A stretch of 39,025 nucleotides of DNA. It comes from an uncultured Bacteroidales bacterium (GTDB lineage Bacteria; Bacteroidota; Bacteroidia; Bacteroidales; UBA932). Shown here piece after piece: positions 13,213 to 21,351 of this stretch (its first letter is position 1; each line of letters begins with the position of its first letter). The translations under genes were made by a program, and so were the position numbers. Below the pieces are notes generated by a model. It did not search any database, was not told the origin of the DNA, and saw only the letters and a program-made list of their open reading frames with translations. The stretch lies in the NCBI GenBank assembly GCA_905235995.1, contig CAJONI010000003.1:1-39025 (forward strand), written 5' to 3'.

Positions 13213-14267
13213 CACAACTGGTTTTTGAGGCGTACCTCCGCCCGGTACAGGCCGTCAACGACCTGCTGGTCATAGGAGTAGGAAGCCGGATAGATGAGTT
13301 CCAGACGCCGCTTGAGGTTGGCAAGGCCGATGCCGGAACCGCTGCGGTCCTCCGCCGTATTCTCAAGCAGGGAGTTCTCGCACACGAAGCACAGATCCGA
13401 TCCTTCAGTGTGGAGGTCGACCCTCACCAGCGAATCGTTGCGCGCGCTCACGCCATGCTTGAAGGCATTCTCTATCAGCGAGATGAACAGCAGCGGCGCG
13501 ATCATCACCTCGTGGTCGGGCAGCGTGAACGAGCGGCTCACCTGCGTCTTCTCGTTGCAGCGCAGCGCCATCAGGTCGATGTAGTTCTCCATGAACGCCA
13601 CCTCGCCGGACAGCGGCACCTTCTCCGCATTGCTGTCGTAGAGCGCGTAGCGGAGCGCTTCGCTGAGCTGGCCTATGCGGTCCTGGGCCTGCTCCGGGTC
13701 GATCTGCGTGAGCGAGGAGATGTTGTTGAGCGTATTGAAGAGGAAATGCGGGTTCAGCTGGTTCTTGAGCCAGGTCAGCTCGGCCTCGGCGCTCTTGCGG
13801 CGCTCCTCCTCCGCCCGCACCAGCGCCTCACGCGTCCGGACCGCGTAGCAGACGCCGACAGCGGCCAGGACCACCAGGCACTGGAAAAAGATCAGCCCCA
13901 CAAATCCTCCCACAAAGATCGTCCAGAACTTATCCCCGAACTGCTCCATGACCTCCACTGGAAGGGCTTCCCGTCCATGCAGGACGAAAGGATAGAAGTT
14001 CCACCCTGCGATCAGCAGGAAGTTGATGACATAGAACCAGGCCTTCCGTCCACCATATAGGAACTTCGGGGCCAGCAGGTAATAGTTCAGGAAATATAGC
14101 ACCGCCATCGGCGCCACCATCTTGGCTATCGCCTTGAGAACGCTCAACACCGCAGGCAGGGAACTCTGCATCGTCCAGGTTACCAGGGACGGGATGATAA
14201 AGACGCCTGCCCAGACGATGAGCTGGATTATGTCGACGATAAAATTGTTTCGGCTTCGAGTCTGCAT
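13212..14267 (-). CDS. LytS/YehU-type sensor histidine kinase
   Basis: A 351-residue membrane kinase. Four hydrophobic segments fill residues about 10-150 (for example LIVWAGVFIIPSLVTW and FVGLIFFQCLVVLAAVGVCY). A helical linker follows (RTREALVRAEEERRKSAEAE). The His_kinase domain carries the phospho-acceptor His in WLKNQLNPHFLFNTLNNISS. The ATPase domain has the N-box region SLIENAFKHGVSARND and the G-box GSGIGLANLKRRLELIY. It partners the LytTR regulator. The start MQTRSRNN at 14267 lies only 4 bases after a TATCTTTG box, so the mRNA is probably leaderless or nearly so. A terminator for the upstream receptor gene lies just before this promoter, giving the pair its own transcript. Confidence 0.9.
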   Translation of the reverse strand: MQTRSRNNFIVDIIQLIVWAGVFIIPSLVTWTMQSSLPAVLSVLKAIAKMVAPMAVLYFLNYYLLAPKFLYGGRKAWFYVINFLLIAGWNFYPFVLHGREALPVEVMEQFGDKFWTIFVGGFVGLIFFQCLVVLAAVGVCYAVRTREALVRAEEERRKSAEAELTWLKNQLNPHFLFNTLNNISSLTQIDPEQAQDRIGQLSEALRYALYDSNAEKVPLSGEVAFMENYIDLMALRCNEKTQVSRSFTLPDHEVMIAPLLFISLIENAFKHGVSARNDSLVRVDLHTEGSDLCFVCENSLLENTAEDRSGSGIGLANLKRRLELIYPASYSYDQQVVDGLYRAEVRLKNQL

Positions 14268-14271
14268 GTTG

Positions 14272-14279
14272 CAAAGATA
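14272..14279 (-). promoter_or_regulatory. -7 box of the LytS/LytTR pair, leaderless geometry
   Basis: TATCTTTG on the minus strand (complement of CAAAGATA), ending 4 bases before the kinase ATG at 14267. Transcription would start at or next to the start codon. No TTG is seen at -33, where the terminator hairpin of the upstream gene sits. Confidence 0.5.
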
Positions 14280-14281
14280 CG

Positions 14282-14310
14282 AAAAAGATGCCCGGCCGGA
14301 GCCGGGCATC
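14282..14310 (-). terminator. Intrinsic terminator of the outer-membrane receptor gene
   Basis: A perfect 10-bp stem, GATGCCCGGC (14287-14296) with GCCGGGCATC (14301-14310), and a 4-nt loop. On the minus strand it is followed by TTTTT (complement of 14282-14286). It starts 12 bases after the receptor stop codon and precedes the kinase promoter. Confidence 0.85.
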
Positions 14311-14321
14311 CGAAGATTCTG

Positions 14322-16793
14322 CTAAAGGAGCACCGAACCCATCGACTCGGCGGTGGAAGTCGTGTTGAGCTGGCTTTCGTTCTCGATGGAGCGGCGGGTA
14401 CGCTTCGTGGTGTAGTTGCCCTGCTTGCCGAAACTCCAGCTGATCTGGAAGGTGACGGCGCTCATCGGGATGCGGGTGGTCATGTCGGAGGTGAAGCCGG
14501 CGCCGGCGGTGTGCGAGCTCATCGTCATCCGGAAGCCCCTGGCAAGCGGCACCATGCCGTTTACGGAGAGGCTCAGGCGGTCGTCGAGGAAAGACTTCGT
14601 CAGGCCGAGCGTACCGATCGACAAGCCCGTCGACCATCCCTGCAGGGTGATCTGCTTCCCGATCGTGATGACGTTGGCGCTCAGGCGGAGATTCCAGGGC
14701 AGCGTCTGCTGCACGCCCAGCAGCGCGTTGTAGTTCCAGCCGGAATTCTGCTGGCCCAGCTGGGCGCTGCGCAGGTCGCCGTAGCCGAAGCCTCCGTTGA
14801 GCATGATGCGCGTCGTGCCGGTCGGGGTGAGCATCACGAACATGTTCAGGCCGAGGTTGCGGTTCTGGACGATATTGCCGTAGGTGGTGTTCAGGATGTT
14901 GTCGGCGTCATAGAAACTGTAGGACGAGATGCCGTTGCCGGTATGATTGTAGCGCAGGGTCGCGTTGACCATCGCCTTGGGCGAATAGAAGTTGTACACC
15001 AGCGAGACTGTGTGGCCGCGCTCCGCCTCGAGATCCGGATCGCCGTAGGTGCGGGCGGTCGGGTCGGAGGTGTCGACGTAGGGATTCAGGTACGAGATGC
15101 CGGGGCGCGAGATGCGCATGTTGTAGCTCAGGCCCAGATTCTGCGTGGGAGTCAGGTTCCACTGGAAGCTGGCGCTCGGGACGAGATTGCCGTAGTTCAC
15201 GCTGAATTTGCCGGCTTGCGCGGAGGAGGAGTAGGACTGCCAGGTATGCTCGTAGCGTACGCCCGCTTTCAGGCTGACGGCCCCGTAGCTGCCGGTGAGT
15301 TCCGTGTAGGCCGCCGCGATGCGGTTGTAGAAGTCATACTTGAGGCTGCTGACGGGATTGTGGCGCCAGGAGCCGCCTTCCCACAGGTAGTCGTCCTGGT
15401 CGGAGGAATTGTGACGGTTCAGGAACTTGGCGCCGGTGGAAAGGGTGTGTTTGCCGCCGAGCGGCGTGGTGAAGTCAAGTTGTACTGTGTGGTCGTTCGA
15501 GCCGGTGCGGCCGTCGCTCTTGCGGTCGGTGAAATCGAAGCCGGCGAACGAAGTGGCGTCCATCCGCGTGATGCTGTTGTTGACGGCGGGCGCACCGCTG
15601 TACTGGTAGCTCAGCACGAGACTGCGGCCCGGGGCGTTGGCCCAGAGATGCTGGTAGTCGGCGCCCACGGTGATGTTGTTGCGGTTGTTGGTATTCGACA
15701 TAGTACCGGTGTAGCTGTAAGAACCGGCATCCTGAGCAAAGAGGATGGTGTTGGTGAACGCGCTTTCGTTCTTCATGCCGAACGACATGAATCCGAGCGA
15801 AGCCGACACGAGGTTCAGGCTGTCGATCTCGTAGCTGGCGCTGCCGTTGACCATCGCAATGGGCATCTTCATGTCGGAAGATGTGTTCATGGTCGTGGAG
15901 AAGCCATTGTCCTGCTGGCGCACCTGTTCGGTCTCAGTGCCCTTCATCATGTTGTACATGCCGTTGGCACTGAGGCTCATCGCAAACTTGCCCTTCTGCA
16001 TGCTGGCCGTCACGCCGCCACCGCCGCCGCGGGTGGATCCTATCCCCATCACTGTGCCATAGAAGCCGTCGGCTGCCGAAGCGCCGCCAGTGGCCTCGCG
16101 GTTGGTGGTGATGTTGAGCACGCCGCCCACGCCTTCCGCGTCATATCTGGCACCCGGGTTGGTCACCACCTCGATGTCCTTGACGGTCGAGGCGGGCATC
16201 ATCTTGAAGACAGTAGATGCATTCTGCGTCATCATGGGATTGGGCTTGCCGTCCACGTACACCTGGAAGCTGCTGCTTCCGTTCACGGTGATGTTGTCCT
16301 GTCCGTCCACGGAGACCATCGGCACCTTGCGGAGCATGTCGAGCACGGTGGACGTCTTGGAATCGACGTCTTCGGCCACGTTGTAGACCATCTTGTCGAC
16401 CTCCATCTTCACGAGCGGGCGCTGAGCCACGACCAGGCCGGCCGAGAGCATCTCCACGTCGTCCCTGATCAGGATCTCGCCCAGGTCGAGCGTGTCCGTC
16501 TGTCCCGGGATGATGAAAGCCCGGCGCTCGGAAATGCGTCCTACGCCGCTGAACAGCAGCTCGTAGCGGCCGCTGCCGTCGAGCCGCTGCCAGAAGCGGC
16601 CCTCCTCGTCGGCCGTGGTATAGGCCACCGGCTTCTCCAGACCCTGGGCCTGGAAGAACTGCAGAACGGCGGAAGGTTCGCCCTCCCGCGTCAGGGAATC
16701 CAGCACCCGGCCGGTAACGATGGTAGTCTGTGCAAAAGTCGGCACGCTGCCGAGCAGCAGGACCGACAAAAGAATCATCACGTTGGTTTTCAT
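14322..16793 (-). CDS. Outer-membrane beta-barrel receptor (OMP_b-brl_3, TonB-dependent-receptor-like)
   Basis: An 823-residue outer-membrane protein. The signal peptide is MKTNVMILLSVLLLGSVPTF then AQ. A carboxypeptidase-regulatory-like beta-sandwich (about 22-105) starts TTIVTGRVLDSLTREGEPSA. A plug-like region (about 120-220) includes VLDMLRKVPMVSVDGQDNIT, then FQVYVDGKPNPMM and VVTNPGARYDAEGVGGVLNI. A beta-barrel of alternating aromatic strands follows, with PTQNLGLSYNMRISRPGISY. These families sit in the outer membrane; many import substrates with TonB, others are of unknown function. No SusD partner is nearby. The C-terminus (RTRRSIENESQLNT and beyond) extends past the last barrel strand, which is unusual. 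A LytTR two-component pair follows after a terminator. Confidence 0.88.
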   Translation of the reverse strand: MKTNVMILLSVLLLGSVPTFAQTTIVTGRVLDSLTREGEPSAVLQFFQAQGLEKPVAYTTADEEGRFWQRLDGSGRYELLFSGVGRISERRAFIIPGQTDTLDLGEILIRDDVEMLSAGLVVAQRPLVKMEVDKMVYNVAEDVDSKTSTVLDMLRKVPMVSVDGQDNITVNGSSSFQVYVDGKPNPMMTQNASTVFKMMPASTVKDIEVVTNPGARYDAEGVGGVLNITTNREATGGASAADGFYGTVMGIGSTRGGGGGVTASMQKGKFAMSLSANGMYNMMKGTETEQVRQQDNGFSTTMNTSSDMKMPIAMVNGSASYEIDSLNLVSASLGFMSFGMKNESAFTNTILFAQDAGSYSYTGTMSNTNNRNNITVGADYQHLWANAPGRSLVLSYQYSGAPAVNNSITRMDATSFAGFDFTDRKSDGRTGSNDHTVQLDFTTPLGGKHTLSTGAKFLNRHNSSDQDDYLWEGGSWRHNPVSSLKYDFYNRIAAAYTELTGSYGAVSLKAGVRYEHTWQSYSSSAQAGKFSVNYGNLVPSASFQWNLTPTQNLGLSYNMRISRPGISYLNPYVDTSDPTARTYGDPDLEAERGHTVSLVYNFYSPKAMVNATLRYNHTGNGISSYSFYDADNILNTTYGNIVQNRNLGLNMFVMLTPTGTTRIMLNGGFGYGDLRSAQLGQQNSGWNYNALLGVQQTLPWNLRLSANVITIGKQITLQGWSTGLSIGTLGLTKSFLDDRLSLSVNGMVPLARGFRMTMSSHTAGAGFTSDMTTRIPMSAVTFQISWSFGKQGNYTTKRTRRSIENESQLNTTSTAESMGSVLL

Positions 16794-16816
16794 GGCTTGT
16801 CGCTTTTTCTCGGTAG

Positions 16817-16846
16817 CAAAAGTACCATGCGACAGCCACGGCTGTC
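16817..16846 (-). promoter_or_regulatory. Promoter of the outer-membrane receptor gene with a palindrome
   Basis: The -7 box TACTTTTG (complement of 16817-16824) lies 23 bp before the ATG at 16793. Upstream, across the spacer and -33 position, is the perfect palindrome GACAGCC-AC-GGCTGTC (16831-16846). There is no TTG at -33. Such a site overlapping the core promoter suggests control by a dimeric regulator; which one is unknown. Confidence 0.5.
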
Positions 16847-16952
16847 CGTCTTTTCGACCAAGCGGTCGTTTTCTTCGACGAAAACCTGCTTTACGAAGAC
16901 CGGCTATACCTGGCAGGCAGGCCCCTGTTCCTGCTGCTTCGTCTGGCGATAT

Positions 16953-17810
16953 CTATTTCGTCAGCATCTTGGCCAGCTGGCCGAGGAAGAAGCGCTCCGA
17001 GAAGGAAAGGTGCTGCACGAAGCCCAGCAGGAGCACGTCCAGGCCGGCGAAGCGCCTGCACTGTGCCGTGAATCCTTCGAGGCCTTCCGGGCCGTTGTAT
17101 GCCAGGGCGAAGCTGTTCCAGAACCGCGCCATCTGCTCCCCGGTCATGTGGGCGATGTCCTGCACGCGCTGCTTCTTCGCGAAGATATTGCAGAAGAGAT
17201 AGAAGTGCCCGAGGTCGAACATCGGGAGTCCGTGCGTGGCGCGGCCCAGGTCGATCCAGTAGGGTTTGTCGTCGGCAAAGATGATATTGCTGAAGGTGAA
17301 GTCGCCGTGCAGGAGGGTGGGCGCGTCTTCCAGCCCTTCCACGAAGGAACGCACGCGCTTGAGCGTCTTGCCGCCTATCATTTCGGTCTTGTCGAGGGCT
17401 TCCAGCATGAGGGCCTTCATGGACGGAATCCATTCGCAGCCTGTGGCCGGGGTGCCGTGCATCTGCTTCGCCAGTCCGGCCATCCTTGCCGCGTAACTGT
17501 CGATGGCTTCGGGATTCTCCCCGCTCATCTTCGACAGGGACTTCTTCCCTTCTATCAGTTCGCTCTTGATGCCGTAGTCTTCTCCCACGCGCACGATCTC
17601 ATGCATCTTCGGGGTCGGAATCCCCAGGTCGCAGATGGCCTTCGAGGTATTGAATTCCTTGGAAACGGCTTCAAGGGTGCCGTCGGAAAGGGTGTGGTTG
17701 CTCGTCTTGAGCAGTATCCCCGGTTCTTCGGGATTGACGTAAGTGGAACCGTTCCCGCCTTCGCCCACCTTGGTCCAGGCGCTGATGTCCACTGTTTTGT
17801 ATCCTTCCAT
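16953..17810 (-). CDS. APH-fold small-molecule kinase, second paralogue
   Basis: A 285-residue kinase of the same family as the one at 7599-8453. The glycine-rich loop is GEGGNGSTYVN and the ATP lysine is in ILLKTSN. The catalytic loop is TLLHGDFTFSNIIF near residue 170, and the metal-binding segment WIDLGRATHGLPMFDLGHFY near 193. The C-terminal motif is AHMTGEQMARFWNSFALAYN. Its substrate is unknown. It is monocistronic: its own TATTTTTG box (complement of 17839-17846) lies about 29 bp before the ATG, giving a leader of roughly 20 nt. Downstream, between it and the receptor gene, are hairpins (CGACC-AAGC-GGTCG at about 16856-16869) but no clear leftward terminator. Confidence 0.82.
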   Translation of the reverse strand: MEGYKTVDISAWTKVGEGGNGSTYVNPEEPGILLKTSNHTLSDGTLEAVSKEFNTSKAICDLGIPTPKMHEIVRVGEDYGIKSELIEGKKSLSKMSGENPEAIDSYAARMAGLAKQMHGTPATGCEWIPSMKALMLEALDKTEMIGGKTLKRVRSFVEGLEDAPTLLHGDFTFSNIIFADDKPYWIDLGRATHGLPMFDLGHFYLFCNIFAKKQRVQDIAHMTGEQMARFWNSFALAYNGPEGLEGFTAQCRRFAGLDVLLLGFVQHLSFSERFFLGQLAKMLTK

Positions 17811-17838
17811 ACAACTATATTATTTAAGATTGACCGCG

Positions 17839-17846
17839 CAAAAATA
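17839..17846 (-). promoter_or_regulatory. -7 box of the second kinase gene
   Basis: TATTTTTG on the minus strand fits TAnnTTTG and ends 28 bp before the ATG at 17810. The -33 region is AT-rich without a TTG at 19 bp. Confidence 0.5.
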
Positions 17847-17866
17847 TAAAATTTCGGAAATATCGT

Positions 17867-18889
17867 CTATCCCAGCCAGGCCTTCGCCTTGTCGACCGCA
17901 TCGAGCACCCGGTCGCACCAGGCGTCGAAGTCCGGGTCCTCGACCTGTAGTTCAGGATGGGAGAGGATATGGTCGATGGTGCGGGACACACCCTCTTCGA
18001 AACGGACAGTGGCCTGGAACCCGGGCACGGCACGCTTCAGCTTGCTGTTGTCAAACAGGACAGTGACAGCCTTGTCGCCGATGAGCCCGCCACGGAAGTC
18101 GTAGGGCCCCACAGCATCCAGGAATTCCGAAGAGATGTGGACGGCCTTGAGCTCCACGCCCAGCTTCCCGGCTATCACCTCATATATCTGGTTCCAGGTG
18201 AGCGTCTCGTCGGAGGTGATCTGGAAAGCGTTGCCCAGCGCGTGCGGGTTGCCCATCAGGCCGATGAAGCCTTTGGCGAAGTCGGTATTGTGGGTGAGAG
18301 TCCACTGGGAGCTGCCGTCTCCGTGGATGATGACCCTCTTCCCGTCCAGCATACGCTTCAGCACCTGCCATGAGCCATTGTCGCCGTGGACCCCCAGGGG
18401 GACGGAACGGTCGCCATAGGTGTGGCTGGGGCGGATGATGGTCACGGGGAAGCCTTCCTGACGGTGTTTCTCCATCAGGAAATCCTCGCAGGCGATCTTG
18501 TTGCGGGAATACTCCCAGTAGGGATTGACCAGCGGCGTACCTTCGGTGATGAACGGGCTTGCGGCGGGTTTCTGGTAGGCCGAGGCGGAACTTATATACA
18601 TGTACTGCCGCGTCCTGCCGCGGAACAGCCGCCAGTCCCTCTCCACCTGCGCCGGCACGAAGCCTATGAAGTCGCAGACACAGTCCCAGGAGCTGCCTTC
18701 CAGCAAGCCGGCCACTTGCGCTTCGTCGTTGATGTCGGCCTGTATGACTTTAACTCCTTGAGGGACTTCATTGCTGCGGGAACCACGGTTGAGAAGGGTC
18801 AGTTCCCATTTTCCTTCGGCAGCCAGGGCTGCGGTGATGGCGGTACTGATGGTCCCGGTCCCGCCGATGAACAGTGCTTTAGGTTTCAT
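17867..18889 (-). CDS. NAD-dependent epimerase/dehydratase-type SDR
   Basis: A 340-residue extended SDR. The Rossmann motif is FIGGTGTISTAI (residues 7-18), followed by TLLNRGSR, whose Arg suggests NADP, and VIQADINDEAQV. Ser in YISSASAYQK and the YxxxK motif in WEYSRNKIACED near residue 143 form the catalytic set. IRPSHTYGDR is the usual substrate-side motif. The GGTGTIS variant places it near atypical SDRs related to nucleotide-sugar epimerases and to chloroplast RNA-binding SDRs. The substrate cannot be deduced. It has its own promoter with almost no leader, is divergent from the thioredoxin-fold gene, and lies 56 bp upstream of the second kinase gene. Confidence 0.83.
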   Translation of the reverse strand: MKPKALFIGGTGTISTAITAALAAEGKWELTLLNRGSRSNEVPQGVKVIQADINDEAQVAGLLEGSSWDCVCDFIGFVPAQVERDWRLFRGRTRQYMYISSASAYQKPAASPFITEGTPLVNPYWEYSRNKIACEDFLMEKHRQEGFPVTIIRPSHTYGDRSVPLGVHGDNGSWQVLKRMLDGKRVIIHGDGSSQWTLTHNTDFAKGFIGLMGNPHALGNAFQITSDETLTWNQIYEVIAGKLGVELKAVHISSEFLDAVGPYDFRGGLIGDKAVTVLFDNSKLKRAVPGFQATVRFEEGVSRTIDHILSHPELQVEDPDFDAWCDRVLDAVDKAKAWLG

Positions 18890-18893
18890 TCTG

Positions 18894-18944
18894 CCAAGAT
18901 ATCAAAAAACTCCTTCAATCCCAAACAATAAAACACTATATTTG
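18894..18944. promoter_or_regulatory. Divergent promoters between the SDR and the envelope operon
   Basis: Leftward: TATCTTGG (complement of 18894-18901, one mismatch to TAnnTTTG) with a TTG about 20 bp upstream. It ends 4 bases before the SDR ATG at 18889, so that mRNA would be leaderless. Rightward: TATATTTG at 18937-18944, a full match, 59 bp before the ATG at 19004, without a clear TTG. Confidence 0.5.
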
Positions 18945-19003
18945 TGGTTTATAGAAGAATGAATGCCGGCCAAACTGTGAATTATTTATTTAAACAATTA
19001 GAT

Positions 19004-20116
19004 ATGAAAAACTTATCAATCATCATCCTGGCTCTTGCAGCTGCCTGCACCATCGCCTGCAGCGGCAACGAGGCAAAGTATGAAGTGTCGGGAAACAACG
19101 CTCCGGACGACGGCTCCGTCGTCTATCTCATGGACAGACTCAGCGAAACGCCCATCGACAGCGCCGTCATCGCCGACGGCAGCTTCAAGATGAAGGGCAA
19201 GGCCGAAAAGGACGCCTTCCTCTCGGTCAAGATCGAAGGCTGGGACTGGACCTTCCCTATCTTCAACGACGGCAAGCCCGTGCAGATCAACCTGGCCGAC
19301 AGCACCGTGACCGGCTCCGAGCTCAACACCAGACTCTCGGAGTACGACAGGCAGGAAGCCGCCGTCATCAACGGATTCAACGACTTCGCCAAAGCCTACA
19401 TGGCCCTTCCCGCTGAAGAAAGGGAGGCAGGCGAGGCCGAGTTCATCGCCCAGTACCAGGAAAGGCTTGAGAGCATCGGAGAGGACTATGTGACCATCAT
19501 CGAGGACAACATGGACAACCTCATCCCCGTGGCCTTCATCCAGAACATCCCCGTGCTCGCCGGCGATGAGGAATTCAACGAACTCATGAACTCCGGCGCA
19601 CCCTTCACCACGCATCCTTACGTTCAGGCCTTCAGGACTGAATATGAGGAAGCTACGGCACTCGAGCGTGCAGCCGAGGAAAGTAAGCAGGCCATCGTCG
19701 GACAGAAATTCCTCGAACTCGAACAGCCCGACCCCAGCGGAAAGATGCACAAGCTCAGCGAGTACGTGGGCCAGGGCAAATGGGTCCTGGTGGACTTCTG
19801 GGCCTCCTGGTGCGGCCCCTGCAAGGCCGAGATGCCCAACGTCACCGCTGCCTACAAGAAATATCACGACAAGGGCTTCGAGATCGTGGGCATCTCCTTC
19901 GACAGGGAGAAGGAGCCCTGGATGAAGGCCATCACCGACTGGGACATGCCCTGGATCCATCTCTCCGACCTCCAGTACTGGAACAACGCCGCCTCCGACA
20001 TCTACTCGGTCAAAGCGATTCCCGACAACCTGCTCATCGATCCCAACGGCTTCATAGTGGCCCGCGGCCTGCGCGGCTCGAAACTTGAGGCCAGGCTCGC
20101 TGAGATTTTCAAATAA
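19004..20116 (+). CDS. Thioredoxin-fold lipoprotein (DUF4369 plus TlpA/AhpC-type domain)
   Basis: A 370-residue lipoprotein. The signal peptide ends in a lipobox TIAC-S (Cys19). The N-terminal half resembles DUF4369: YEVSGN then GSVVYLMDRL and SFKMKGKAEKDAFLSV. The C-terminal half (from about 230) is a TlpA-like thioredoxin domain. Its redox motif WASWCGPCKAEMP is followed by GFEIVGISFDRE and a cis-Pro segment SVKAIPDNLLIDPNGFI. Such proteins reduce disulfides at the periplasmic face and are abundant in Bacteroidota. The ATG at 19004 was chosen for its lipoprotein signal; an upstream in-frame start at 18944 overlaps the promoter box. It lies 9 nt before the CsgG-like gene and probably leads that operon. 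Confidence 0.9.
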   Translation: MKNLSIIILALAAACTIACSGNEAKYEVSGNNAPDDGSVVYLMDRLSETPIDSAVIADGSFKMKGKAEKDAFLSVKIEGWDWTFPIFNDGKPVQINLADSTVTGSELNTRLSEYDRQEAAVINGFNDFAKAYMALPAEEREAGEAEFIAQYQERLESIGEDYVTIIEDNMDNLIPVAFIQNIPVLAGDEEFNELMNSGAPFTTHPYVQAFRTEYEEATALERAAEESKQAIVGQKFLELEQPDPSGKMHKLSEYVGQGKWVLVDFWASWCGPCKAEMPNVTAAYKKYHDKGFEIVGISFDREKEPWMKAITDWDMPWIHLSDLQYWNNAASDIYSVKAIPDNLLIDPNGFIVARGLRGSKLEARLAEIFK

Positions 20117-20125
20117 TATCTGATC

Positions 20126-21004
20126 ATGAAAAGGATACTGACATGCATCGCGCTGGCCGCACTGGCATTCGCCTTCGTCGCGCCGGCATCCGCACAGGAA
20201 AAGACCATCAAGCGCAAGGTGGCCATAGGCCGCTTCACCAACGAAACCCAATACGGAAAGGGCATCTTCTACGACAAGGACAACGATCCCATGCGCAAGC
20301 AGGCCCTCGACATCCTCTCCTCCAAGCTCGCGCAGAGCGGCAAGTTCATCCTGCTCGAGCGTGAGGACCTCGACGTGCTCGTGGCCGAGGCCGGCGGGCA
20401 GATGAACAAGATCGGCGCCGACTACATCATCCTCGGCTCTATCACCGAGTTCGGACGCAAGAACGAAGGCAACGAGGGAGTGTTCTCATCCTCGAAGACC
20501 CAGACCGTGGAAGCGGGCGTCAGCGTGCGCCTGGTCGAAGCCGCCACCGGCCTTATCATCTACTCCGACGAGGCCAAGGGCTACGCCGAAACCACCACCA
20601 AGCAGACCCTCGGACTCGGCGGCACCGCCGGATTCGACGCCACCCTCAGCGACAAGGCCATCTCCGCAGCGCTCTCGCAGCTCGTGGAGAACATCATCAA
20701 CAAGTGCCTCGACAAGCCCTGGCGCTCCTACATCCTCGCGGAGGACGGCGGCAGCTACATCATCGCCGGCGGCGCCTCCCAGGGCCTGGCCACGGGCGAC
20801 AAGTTCAACGTCTACAAGAAGGGCCGCAAGGTGAAGAACCCCCAGACCGGCATGGACATCGAGCTTCCCGGCTCCCTGATCGGAGTGGTCACCGTCCAGC
20901 TCTCGGTGGGCGACACCCCCGAAACGGAGATTTCCTTCTGCTCCTACAGCGGACAGGACATCGACGAGCAAAATCTTGAAAACTACTATATCCTGGACGA
21001 GTAA
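20126..21004 (+). CDS. CsgG/HfaB-family secretion or assembly protein
   Basis: A 292-residue exported protein. The signal peptide ends at PASAQ. The CsgG domain reads VAIGRFTNETQYGKGIFYDK, then ALDILSSKLAQSGKFILLER and EDLDVLVAEAGGQ, ADYIILGSITEFGRK, and ATGLIIYSDEAKGYAET. CsgG in curli systems forms a nine-fold outer-membrane pore, but it is a lipoprotein; here the signal is Sec-type without a lipobox Cys. A C-terminal extension of about 90 residues (ILAEDGGSYIIAGGASQGLA then GDKFNVYKKGRKV) resembles a small beta-barrel of FlgT/TolB-accessory type. No curlin genes are near. It is grouped with DUF4810- and DUF799-like lipoproteins, a conserved envelope set of unknown function. Confidence 0.88.
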   Translation: MKRILTCIALAALAFAFVAPASAQEKTIKRKVAIGRFTNETQYGKGIFYDKDNDPMRKQALDILSSKLAQSGKFILLEREDLDVLVAEAGGQMNKIGADYIILGSITEFGRKNEGNEGVFSSSKTQTVEAGVSVRLVEAATGLIIYSDEAKGYAETTTKQTLGLGGTAGFDATLSDKAISAALSQLVENIINKCLDKPWRSYILAEDGGSYIIAGGASQGLATGDKFNVYKKGRKVKNPQTGMDIELPGSLIGVVTVQLSVGDTPETEISFCSYSGQDIDEQNLENYYILDE

Positions 21005-21006
21005 CC

Positions 21007-21351
21007 ATGAAAAAGATTCTGTTTGTACTCTTCGCGGCGGCGGCCCTCATGCTCGCCGGCTGCGGCACCGGCTCCCACACCGTGGTTTCCGGAAGCCCCG
21101 ACGACTCGGGCATAGTGTTCTTCGCCGACAAGACCCAGAACATACAGGTCAACATCGACGGCAAGGTCTACAACGTCAAGACCGTCAAGGACGTCGACTA
21201 CAAGAGCATGCGCAACATCAAGAGGACGGCGCAGAACATGATCGTCATCAAGCCCGGCAACCACGACATCTCCGTCAAGTCGAACGGACGAACCATCCTC
21301 ACCCAGAAGATATTCGTCTCAGCCGGCGACACAAAGGTCATCAATCTATGA
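21007..21351 (+). CDS. Small lipoprotein in the CsgG operon, unknown function
   Basis: A 114-residue lipoprotein: MKKILFVLFAAAALMLAGC, with lipobox LAGC (Cys19). After it come IVFFADKTQNIQVNIDGKVY and a C-terminal segment IVIKPGNHDISVKSNGRTIL then TQKIFVSAGDTKVINL. This last part resembles PEGA-like or carboxypeptidase-regulatory-like beta-domains that recur in Bacteroidota surface lipoproteins. I do not recognise a named family. It starts 2 nt after the CsgG-like stop, and its stop overlaps the next gene by 4 bases, so it is tightly coupled to the envelope set. Confidence 0.78.
   Translation: MKKILFVLFAAAALMLAGCGTGSHTVVSGSPDDSGIVFFADKTQNIQVNIDGKVYNVKTVKDVDYKSMRNIKRTAQNMIVIKPGNHDISVKSNGRTILTQKIFVSAGDTKVINL

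Noticed and set aside
14511-17849. A very long open frame on the plus strand
   Set aside because: It is antisense to the outer-membrane receptor and the second kinase, has His/Val/Gly-rich low-complexity composition and no recognisable domain; GC-rich shadow.
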